5,257 nucleotides of DNA from J084 sp964471405 (GTDB lineage Bacteria; Pseudomonadota; Alphaproteobacteria; Sphingomonadales; Rhodothalassiaceae), in assembly GCA_964471405.1 (NCBI GenBank), contig CAYYGH010000091.1:1-5257 (forward strand), in the 5' to 3' direction. Position numbers and translations under genes: made by a program. Below the pieces are notes generated by a model. That model saw only the letters and a program-made list of their open reading frames with translations, was not told the origin of the DNA and ran no database searches. This document shows, piece after piece, positions 1-5,257 of the stretch (its first letter is position 1; each line of letters starts with the position of its first letter).

Positions 1-1
1 C

Positions 2-1561
2 AAGGCCGAGGAAGAGATCAAGAAGCAGCAGTCCAAGTTTGCGGAGATCGTGGCGGGAGCGTTGCGTGGTGCGGCGTTCGCCGGGCTGCCCGGGCTGTTC
101 GGACTCAAGACCTCCAAGGCCGGTGGAGCGGCTGGCGGGGCGCTGGGCCAGCTTCTCGGTGGCAAGCTTGGCTCGATCATCGGCGGTCTGGTCGGCTCGA
201 TCATCGGTGGCGCCTTCAAGAAAACGCCGCAGGCCAGCGTCGCCCTGGTGGGCGGACAGCGCAACACGCCTTTCACCCGTGGCGGCGGCCAGGCCGAGAC
301 GGCCGATCGCCTGCAGTCGAGCGTGCTGGATGCGCTGGACCGGATTGCGGCCGATCTCGGTGGCGTGGTCACCGATGTCGCGTTCGGCGTGATCGGTCAG
401 CGGGGCAAGCGTTTCTTTTTCAATCCCACGGCCACCACGCCTGACAAGAATACGGGCAAGGCGAAATTCGGAGCCCAGGTCTTTGCAACCGGCGAAGGAG
501 CCGCCCTTGCCGCCATCAAGGAGGCGATCCGCGATGGCGTGATTGTCGGGCTGTCCGACACCGCCAAGACCATCGCGGCCAATTCCCGCGCGGCCACACC
601 CGATCAGTTCGTCGCCGATCTCCAGTTCGCAAAAGTCTTCGACGAGCTCGTCAATCTCGGCAAGCCGACGAGCGATTTCGTCAACCGGATCAAGGATCTG
701 AACCGCAAATTCGCGCAGGCGATCAGCAAGGCGCACAGCCTGGGGCTGGCGGAAGAAGAGCTGGCGAAGGCACGCGAGCGGGCATTGCGCCAGATCAAGG
801 AGGACTTCGACCGCTCCGTCGAGCTCGCGATCCTCGAAATCACGGATCCGGTGCGGGCGGCGCTGGAAAAGCAGAAGGACGAGCAGCGCCAGTTCCTGCT
901 GGATGCCGTCGCCGCCGGTGCGGACATGGAGCAGGCGCTCAGAAAGGTGCGTCTCGATCGCGAGCAGCTGATCGAGGAGCTGGAGCAGAATGCCAATGCC
1001 GCAATCAACGCCTTCAAGAAGTCCATCCGCGACTTCATCGACGAGCTGCGCTTCGGCGATCGTTCCCGTCTGGCCGAACGGGAGCGCCTGCCCATCCTGT
1101 TCGCCCGTTTCCGGGACCTGGCGGAAAAGGCCAGGACCGACGAGGAAGCCCGCAACCAGCTCCAGGACCTGGCGGACAAGCTGCTCAAAAGCGGCGAGGA
1201 GGTCTTCGCCTCCAGCGCGGAGTTCTTCAAGCTTCAGGATCAGGTGATCGCCATTCTGGAAGATGTGTCGAACAGCATCCAGACGGTGGATGTCCAGAAG
1301 ATCGCCGATGAGGTGGGCCAGATCGAGCTCGATCCCGAATTCCAGCGCCTGATGGCCGACATAGGCCAGGAAATCGCCTCCAGCAACGAGCAGGTGATCG
1401 ACCTGCTTGCCCAGATCCGCGACCGCCTGCCCGCAGGCCCCGGCGGCCAGCCCGGCCAGTCCCTGCCTGGTGGAGGAGGTGGCACGGCGGTCACGGTGGT
1501 GGGCGGTGGCGGTGTCGGCTTCATCGGCGCCGGGGAATTCCGCCGCGTGCAGGTGGCCTGA
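2..1561 (+). CDS. Probable phage tail tape measure protein, C-terminal part (5' end outside window)
   Basis: The frame is open from nt 2 to a TGA at 1559-1561, giving 519 codons. It reads KAEEEIKKQQ from the first codon, so the gene starts upstream and GTG 50 is not its true start. In order, the sequence shows a glycine-zipper hydrophobic segment (codons ~41-72, with GSIIGG twice), a mixed region, a long charged helical stretch with coiled-coil character (~249-400, rich in E, K, R, L, A), and a Gly/Pro-rich tail (~477-494, PAGPGGQPGQ then a glycine run) ending in GEFRRVQVA. This mix of hydrophobic glycine-rich segment and long helices is typical of tape measure proteins, which fill the tail tube, set its length and are often injected with the DNA. 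A large tail-tip gene follows directly, which supports the role. No enzymatic domain such as a lytic transglycosylase or peptidase is visible in this part. The family call rests on architecture and context, not on a catalytic motif; another large internal virion protein is possible. Confidence 0.72.
   Translation, partial: KAEEEIKKQQSKFAEIVAGALRGAAFAGLPGLFGLKTSKAGGAAGGALGQLLGGKLGSIIGGLVGSIIGGAFKKTPQASVALVGGQRNTPFTRGGGQAETADRLQSSVLDALDRIAADLGGVVTDVAFGVIGQRGKRFFFNPTATTPDKNTGKAKFGAQVFATGEGAALAAIKEAIRDGVIVGLSDTAKTIAANSRAATPDQFVADLQFAKVFDELVNLGKPTSDFVNRIKDLNRKFAQAISKAHSLGLAEEELAKARERALRQIKEDFDRSVELAILEITDPVRAALEKQKDEQRQFLLDAVAAGADMEQALRKVRLDREQLIEELEQNANAAINAFKKSIRDFIDELRFGDRSRLAERERLPILFARFRDLAEKARTDEEARNQLQDLADKLLKSGEEVFASSAEFFKLQDQVIAILEDVSNSIQTVDVQKIADEVGQIELDPEFQRLMADIGQEIASSNEQVIDLLAQIRDRLPAGPGGQPGQSLPGGGGGTAVTVVGGGGVGFIGAGEFRRVQVA
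170..207 (+). repeat. Short direct repeat encoding two GSIIGG glycine-zipper units
   Basis: The 14-base string GGCTCGATCATCGG occurs at 170-183 and again at 194-207, with a period of 24 nt (8 codons). It encodes GSIIGGLV followed by GSIIGGAF inside the hydrophobic segment of the tape measure protein. The exact match at DNA level suggests a small internal duplication. The GxxxG-like spacing would suit packing of membrane or tube-lining helices. Confidence 0.7.
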
Positions 1562-1616
1562 GCCCCCGCTCACGACAGCTCTCGATCACGGACAAGAGTC
1601 AACAGCGAAATAGGGA
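1562..1616 (+). promoter_or_regulatory. Short intergenic spacer with ribosome binding site (AGGGA, 1612-1616) for the tail-tip gene
   Basis: Only 55 nt separate the tape measure stop from the first ATG of the next gene, so the two are probably co-transcribed. The one purine-rich Shine-Dalgarno-like string is AGGGA at 1612-1616. It touches ATG 1617 directly, which is too close to serve it, but lies 9 nt before the in-frame ATG 1626. This favours 1626 as the translation start. I see no stable hairpin with a T-run and no convincing -35/-10 promoter pair in the spacer. Confidence 0.55.
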
Positions 1617-1625
1617 ATGCCGTTC

Positions 1626-2870
1626 ATGCAAGCCTGGCTCGTCATCATTCGCGTGCAGGACAAGAATGGCCAGCCGGTTGAGCGCCGCTTCTCTCTCGGC
1701 CTTGCGCAGCCCCAGGCGCTTGATGCCGAAGAGCGTCTGCTCGCTCCGCCCAGCCTCGGCATCGAAACCCTGACCAGCGGTCCCGGCAAGGGCGGAAGCC
1801 GGGCACCGGTCGGCTCGATTCAGCTGGCAGGCATCGACAGAGGGCTCGGCACCCTTCACGACCTCGTGTGGGCGGAAGGCGATCTCGATCTCTATTACGC
1901 CCCCGACGGGGATGCGGTCACGGCCCTTGCCGACATGACCCTCACAGCCCGGCTGACGACGAGCGGGATCCGCGAGGACAGCAATGGCAGGCTGACCATC
2001 GAATTGCGCGATCGCAGCTGGCTGCTGGACCGCAAGCTCGCCCTGACGCGCTATGCCGGCACCGGCGGCGCGGAAGGACCGGCCGAGCTCAAGGACCGGC
2101 CCAAGCCGTGGGCGATCGGGCCACAGACGGCCGTCGAACCCGTGCTGGTGGATCAGCCGGGCCTCATCTATCAGCTGCATGCGCGCAGCATTGCCGGGAT
2201 CGATCTCGTCACCGACAAGGGCGTGGCGCTCATCAATGGCGGAGACATCGAAACGCTCGTCGGGCCGGGCGCCGGCTTTGCCGAGCTGCAGAGCTTCGAT
2301 CTGACGGATGCGCAATGGGCCGGCACCTACATCACCTGGAATGCCGGCGGCATGTTCCGCCTGGCCCGCAAGCCGGTCGGCCTGGTGGTGGCGGATTTTC
2401 GCGGTGATGCGGCGGGAGGCTATGTCGAGCGGCCCGGGGCCGTCATCCGGCGCGTGATGGAGGCGCTCTATGACGGGCCGGCGGTGACGCTGGACGAGGT
2501 GGCGCTCGATGCGCTGGATGCGGCCTTCCCGCATCCTGTCAAGCTGTTTACCGACCGCGAGGGGCCGCGGGTCTCGGACTGGATCGAGACGGTGGCGGCC
2601 GCCGCCGGTGCGGTATGGTGGCTGGACTGGCAGGGCCGGCTGACCGCCCGCCTTCTGGACCCCGCTGCGATGGCGCAACCGATTGAGGACTTCCGGATCG
2701 CGGAGATTTCCCGCGGCCCCTCCTGGCCGCGTCGCAAGAGCGTCGTGCTGGGCTACCGCGTCGTCAGCCGCGTGCATTCGGCCGACGAGCTCGCCGAGAT
2801 CACGGCGGATGACATCACCTATTCGGATGGCACCCCGGTTGAAGACCTCAAGCCTGCGGAGGCCGGGGCG
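1626..2870 (+). other. Hub-like N-terminal region of the tail-tip protein
   Basis: This region covers residues 1-415. It opens with a beta-strand-like WLVIIRVQD, has a GDLDLYYAPDGDAV segment, then the conserved-looking block LLDRKLALTRYAGTGG (133-148) and the PKPWAIG turn (159-165). A later part contains VIRRVMEALYDG, KLFTDRE (306-312), an aromatic WWLDWQGRL stretch (331-339) and GYRVVSRVHSADELAEIT (from 376). From memory, alphaproteobacterial prophage hub proteins share the pattern of an LLD/ELD motif, a [RY]-AGT-G block, KGRPKP and a following LIYQVH (here LIYQLH). The assignment is by recalled pattern only. Confidence 0.6.
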
Positions 2871-5257
2871 ACGGCGAGCGGAGATGTCAATCTCTACTCG
2901 GTGGAAACCGATGGCGTGACATCGAGCCGGAGCATTTCGGACACCTTCCCGGGCACGATCTTCGGCCGGGCCGACGGCCTGACGGACGGAGCGGGCGGGG
3001 CCACGGTGATCGATCTGGACGAGCTGGGCATCGGCGTCGGGGAGCAGATCACCATCGATGCGGATGTGACGAGCGACCTGCCTGCCGGCAACGAGGTTGC
3101 GGTCCACATCATCTGGCGCGACGCGGCCGGGACCAACATCGGCAGCAGTGCAATCGGCGATCGCGTGGCAACGCCGGTGACGAAAGCCCGCCTTGCCGTC
3201 ACGGCGGCCCGTCCCGACACAGCAAGTCGCTATGCCGAACTGATCGCCTTCCGCTCCGGTGGTGCCGACCTGGGCACCATCACCGTCACCCGTGCGATGG
3301 CCGTGCGCGGCAACGCACCCCGTCCCTATGTCCGGCCCGTTGCAGGCGCCACCAGGGGCGCGGTGGTGGACGACGGGACGGGCACGGGCAATGTGCGGTT
3401 GCCCGATGGCAGTCTCGTCAGCAACATGATGCTGCTGGTGAAGGACATCACGGTGGCGCAGCTGCCGGCGACCGGCACGCATGACGGGCAGATCGTCATC
3501 CTCGACGATCCGGCCAACCCGCCGCCCGTTCTCTACCAGTGGGATGCGGCGGCCAATGGCGGGGCGGGCGCGTGGGTCAGGCGCGGCGCCGCTTCCCTGG
3601 CGGAGCTGGACCCGCCGGCCGATGCCAAGCTCGGCGGCATCGAGGCCGGCGCCACGAAGAGCCGGGTCATCGTCCAGGCTAGCGCACCCACCGGCCCGAC
3701 CGGCAACGATCTCTGGTATGACACCACGGCGAAGCGCCTCAAGCGCTGGGACGGCTCGGCGTGGATCGCAGTCGGCTCGCTCAATACCGGCCTGCTGGCG
3801 GATCGGGACGACGTGGACATCGCGGCCGGCCATGTGACGGACGGCGGCGTGGCGCTCGATCCCGACAGGATCCGCAATGATGCGCTGTATGTGGGTGCCG
3901 ACGGCCGCCTGCACATGGGCTCACCCACAGGCCCGACCGTGTCGGGGCAGATCGATGCGCTGCAGCTGCCCAACGGGCCGGCGGAGGCGGGTGCCACCAA
4001 GGGGGCGCGGGCCGGCGTCGATCTCAAGGACGCCGCCGGCGTGGTGCTGGGCGATGCCGACATCCGCAACAACATGCTCGTGCTGCAGAATGACGGGACG
4101 CTGAAGATTGCGACCGGCACCGTGCTGGGGCAGGCGACGGCAGGCGGTCTCGGCGTCAAGGCACTGGGCTTCAAGGACAAGGTCGATCAGATTACCGATC
4201 TTGTCGCCGACGTCGTCGTAGGCGACGCTCTGCGCAAGACGACGAAGGTGGAGATCGGCTCCACCAACCCCATCCACATCTCGGGTAATGACGCCGTCTG
4301 GTCCGGCTATCGACTGTGGGCCGGAGCCGATTTGCCTGAGGACGCGCCTTTCTGCGTGGATCAGAACGGCAAGGCCAGGCTCGTCGCCCCCGAGATTTAC
4401 GATTCGGCCGGCAACCTCGTCTTCGACGGCACGAAGTTCAGCGGGCTTGCGCAGACGCAGGCGGCCGAACCCGCACCCGTCGGGATCAACCCCTACGTCG
4501 TCTCCTGCGCCGACGACAATGACATCAAACAGGTGGAATTGGCCGTTCAGTCCAGCGTGACCGCCAAGGCCGTTATTTCGCTCAAGAACCGCACCAGCAC
4601 GCCGGCCGGGAGTTATCCGACGAGCGTGACCTTAACGATCGAGAGGCGGCAGGTCGGCACATCGACATGGACGGCCGTCGGCACCGCGACCTTCACCAAG
4701 ACGACCACGACACCCGGTGCCGGCCAGTATCAGGTCGCCAGCATCGATCTGACGGACCCGGAACCGCGATTGGGTGGCGGCACGATCACGATCTCCTATG
4801 ACACGGTGGTGGCCGAGAACGGTCTGCAAGTCTCCGCAACCGAAACTGTGCCCGCCGGCATGTGGGAATATCGCGTCACATGCAGCAGGCCGGTCGGTCG
4901 CGAGCTGACACTTACTGACAACACCGGTGGCGGCTTCGTGGTCTCGGGCGCGAGTGCGCAGCAGGGCACGGGCGGCACCTATCTGCCCTTAACGGGCGGC
5001 ACGATCACCGGCAATCTGGCGGTCAGCGGCGATCTGACGGTGAGCGGCAATGTCGTCACCACCACTTCGCAGCAGGTGGACATCGGTGACAACATCCTGC
5101 GTCTCAACGCCGGTTTGCCGCCGACAAGCTCGCCGACACTCGATGCCGGGATCGAGATCGAGCGGGGCGCGGAAGCGAACGTCCAGATTTACTGGGATGA
5201 GACGAACGATCGCTGGACCCTGTCCACGCCCGGCGGTTCCTACAAAATCTGGCATGA
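1626..5257 (+). CDS. Large phage tail-tip protein: tail hub fused to fibre-like receptor-binding modules (3' end outside window)
   Basis: One frame is open from ATG 1626 to the window edge, at least 1210 codons with no stop; the final two bases (GA) begin codon 1211. ATG 1617, three codons earlier, is the alternative start but lacks a spaced ribosome binding site. Residues ~1-415 resemble the tail-hub part of siphovirus tip proteins, with LRDRSWLLDRKL, RYAGTGGAEG and KDRPKPWAIG around residues 127-165, KLFTDRE at 306-312 and a WWLDW at 331-335. Residues ~420-572 look beta-rich. Residues ~573-830 hold AGAT[KR] modules and Trp-containing repeats known from host-specificity (J-like) proteins. 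A beta-sandwich-like region (~955-1110) leads into LPLTGGTITG (from ~1120) and AGIEIERG with WDETNDRW (1174-1197), both common in phage tail fibres. It would sit at the tail tip, close the tube and contact the host surface. No peptidase or glycan-hydrolase motif is recognised. Tail protein is well supported; the domain boundaries are read by eye. Confidence 0.82.
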   Translation, partial: MQAWLVIIRVQDKNGQPVERRFSLGLAQPQALDAEERLLAPPSLGIETLTSGPGKGGSRAPVGSIQLAGIDRGLGTLHDLVWAEGDLDLYYAPDGDAVTALADMTLTARLTTSGIREDSNGRLTIELRDRSWLLDRKLALTRYAGTGGAEGPAELKDRPKPWAIGPQTAVEPVLVDQPGLIYQLHARSIAGIDLVTDKGVALINGGDIETLVGPGAGFAELQSFDLTDAQWAGTYITWNAGGMFRLARKPVGLVVADFRGDAAGGYVERPGAVIRRVMEALYDGPAVTLDEVALDALDAAFPHPVKLFTDREGPRVSDWIETVAAAAGAVWWLDWQGRLTARLLDPAAMAQPIEDFRIAEISRGPSWPRRKSVVLGYRVVSRVHSADELAEITADDITYSDGTPVEDLKPAEAGATASGDVNLYSVETDGVTSSRSISDTFPGTIFGRADGLTDGAGGATVIDLDELGIGVGEQITIDADVTSDLPAGNEVAVHIIWRDAAGTNIGSSAIGDRVATPVTKARLAVTAARPDTASRYAELIAFRSGGADLGTITVTRAMAVRGNAPRPYVRPVAGATRGAVVDDGTGTGNVRLPDGSLVSNMMLLVKDITVAQLPATGTHDGQIVILDDPANPPPVLYQWDAAANGGAGAWVRRGAASLAELDPPADAKLGGIEAGATKSRVIVQASAPTGPTGNDLWYDTTAKRLKRWDGSAWIAVGSLNTGLLADRDDVDIAAGHVTDGGVALDPDRIRNDALYVGADGRLHMGSPTGPTVSGQIDALQLPNGPAEAGATKGARAGVDLKDAAGVVLGDADIRNNMLVLQNDGTLKIATGTVLGQATAGGLGVKALGFKDKVDQITDLVADVVVGDALRKTTKVEIGSTNPIHISGNDAVWSGYRLWAGADLPEDAPFCVDQNGKARLVAPEIYDSAGNLVFDGTKFSGLAQTQAAEPAPVGINPYVVSCADDNDIKQVELAVQSSVTAKAVISLKNRTSTPAGSYPTSVTLTIERRQVGTSTWTAVGTATFTKTTTTPGAGQYQVASIDLTDPEPRLGGGTITISYDTVVAENGLQVSATETVPAGMWEYRVTCSRPVGRELTLTDNTGGGFVVSGASAQQGTGGTYLPLTGGTITGNLAVSGDLTVSGNVVTTTSQQVDIGDNILRLNAGLPPTSSPTLDAGIEIERGAEANVQIYWDETNDRWTLSTPGGSYKIWH
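2883..3341 (+). other. Beta-rich, possibly carbohydrate-binding-like domain of the tail-tip protein
   Basis: Residues ~420-572 run from DVNLYSVETDGV to RPYVRPV. The sequence alternates hydrophobic and polar residues, with a central EQITIDADVTSDLPAG, VAVHIIWRDAAGTNIGSS and a closing GTITVTRAMAVRG. The order 'polar strand, xxWxDAAGxxI, AxRYAELIAF' recalls jelly-roll carbohydrate-binding modules carried by other phage tip proteins. No ligand-binding residues can be assigned, so sugar binding is inference. Confidence 0.4.
3342..3356 (+). repeat. AGAT[KR] module, copy 1 (AGATRGA, residues 573-579)
   Basis: AGATR at residues 573-577 is followed after about 22 residues by SNMMLLVKDITV (Asn at residue 600). 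The same layout returns in copy 3, where the Asn lies 28 residues after the first Ala instead of 27. Motifs of this kind are common in tip proteins of phages; their role is probably structural, as linkers or trimer-forming turns. Confidence 0.5.
3486..3776 (+). repeat. Two Trp-containing modules flanking AGAT[KR] copy 2
   Basis: The first module (residues 621-653) reads GQIVILDD, then LYQWDAA, then GAWVRRG. The second (687-717) reads APTGPTGNDLWYDTT, then LKRWDGSAWIAVG. Both share the order 'G-x-[IL] strand, D, [YR]-x-W-D, A-W-[IV]'. The second form, PTGPTGNDLWYDT...RWDGSAW, is a familiar motif of phage host-specificity proteins. AGATKSR (residues 674-680) lies between them. Confidence 0.55.
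3864..4109 (+). repeat. Two diverged IRN-x-x-L...DG-x-L repeats around AGAT[KR] copy 3
   Basis: Residues 747-764 (DRIRNDALYVGADGRLHM) and 811-828 (ADIRNNMLVLQNDGTLKI) align without gaps over 18 residues, sharing I, R, N, L, D, G and L. They are 64 residues apart and flank AGATKGAR (788-795). A weaker third relative is SNMMLLVKDITV after AGAT[KR] copy 1. The pattern indicates that the linker grew by duplication of short beta-turn modules. Confidence 0.6.
4488..4955 (+). other. Second beta-sandwich-like domain of the tail-tip protein
   Basis: Residues ~955-1110 begin NPYVVSCADDNDIKQVELAV and contain strand-like TSVTLTIERRQVGTSTWTAV, GQYQVASIDLTD, GTITISYDTVV and MWEYRVTCSRPVGRELTL. The 'TW-x-x-V' and 'Y-x-V' alternation resembles immunoglobulin- or fibronectin-like domains that decorate phage tails. 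Two cysteines lie in this region, one near each end (SCADD and VTCSR). The fold is inferred from strand pattern alone. Confidence 0.4.
4980..5257 (+). other. Tail-fibre-like C-terminal segment (cut by window edge)
   Basis: From residue 1119 the protein reads YLPLTGGTITGNL, then the short repeat AVSGDL/TVSGNV, then VDIGDNILRLN (1151-1161), DAGIEIERG (1173-1181) and WDETNDRW (1190-1197). The LPLTGG(T)ITG motif recurs in many phage fibres, and the 'NxGIEIERG ... W(N/D)E...DRW' block is known from fibre and structural proteins of several tailed phages. It probably forms part of a trimeric fibre, and more sequence must follow, since no stop is reached. Confidence 0.65.

Noticed and set aside
50..52. 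GTG 50 as the start of the tape measure gene
   Set aside because: The frame is open back to nt 2 and codes a plausible charged helix (KAEEEIKKQQ), so the gene begins outside the window.
604..1230. A 208-codon minus-strand frame opposite the tape measure helices
   Set aside because: Its Ser/Arg-rich composition is the mirror of Glu/Leu/Ala-rich helical codons on the + strand; it is a shadow frame.
1868..2407. A 179-codon + strand frame overlapping the hub region
   Set aside because: It is out of frame with the tail-tip gene and its product is Arg-rich without any recognisable motif.
1599..3914. A 771-codon open frame on the minus strand opposite the tail-tip gene
   Set aside because: Its product is rich in Arg, His, Gly and Asp with no recognisable domain, and it lies wholly opposite a + strand frame with clear tail motifs. 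Long antisense frames are expected opposite GC-rich genes.
4203..4226. Inverted repeat GTCGCC...GGCGAC
   Set aside because: It has a 6-bp stem with a 12-nt loop, lies inside the long coding frame and has no T-run. It is neither a terminator nor a clear regulatory hairpin.
3533..4277. Two overlapping minus-strand frames of 215 and 118 codons opposite the linker region
   Set aside because: They have low-complexity Pro/Ser/Ala or Arg/His/Gly composition, and the sense frame carries repeated protein motifs, so these are shadows.
5254..5257. ATGA at the window edge as a stop/start overlap between genes
   Set aside because: The TGA at 5255-5257 is out of frame with the tail-tip gene, which is still open at the edge, so it does not mark the gene end.

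Overview
The window is a GC-rich stretch of a tailed-phage or prophage tail module. It reads entirely on the + strand and holds two long genes, both cut by the window edges. The strongly G/C-biased third codon positions and the type of tail-hub protein point to a phage of a GC-rich proteobacterium. An alphaproteobacterial host (rhizobial, rhodobacterial or sphingomonad type) is my best guess, from remembered similarity of the hub sequence to alphaproteobacterial prophage proteins; no search was run. Nothing shows whether this is a free phage or an integrated prophage.

Layout: nt 2-1561 is the 3' part of a probable tail tape measure protein. It has a glycine-zipper hydrophobic segment, a long charged helical or coiled-coil region and a glycine-rich C-terminal tail. 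A 55-60 nt spacer (1562-1616/1625) contains only a ribosome binding site. From ATG 1626 (alternative ATG 1617) one reading frame stays open to the right edge, at least 1210 codons. This frame is easily missed because its stop lies beyond the window, and the opposite strand carries a 771-codon antisense shadow beneath it.

The second gene appears to be a fused tail-tip protein. Its N-terminal ~415 residues resemble the tail-hub type of siphovirus baseplates. A beta-rich domain of possible carbohydrate-binding type follows (~420-572), then a repeat-rich linker with AGAT[KR] modules and paired Trp-containing motifs (~573-830). Next come a less clear region, a second beta-sandwich-like domain (~955-1110), and a tail-fibre-like end with an LPLTGGTITG motif and an AGIEIERG/WDETNDRW domain.

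The two proteins would work together in tail assembly and host contact. The tape measure sets tail length and ends near the tail tip; the large protein would close the tip and carry receptor-binding modules. The most notable point is that the hub and fibre parts seem to be one chain placed directly after the tape measure, with no separate distal-tail or other minor tail genes between them. I found no RNA genes, mobile elements, CRISPR arrays or clear terminators.
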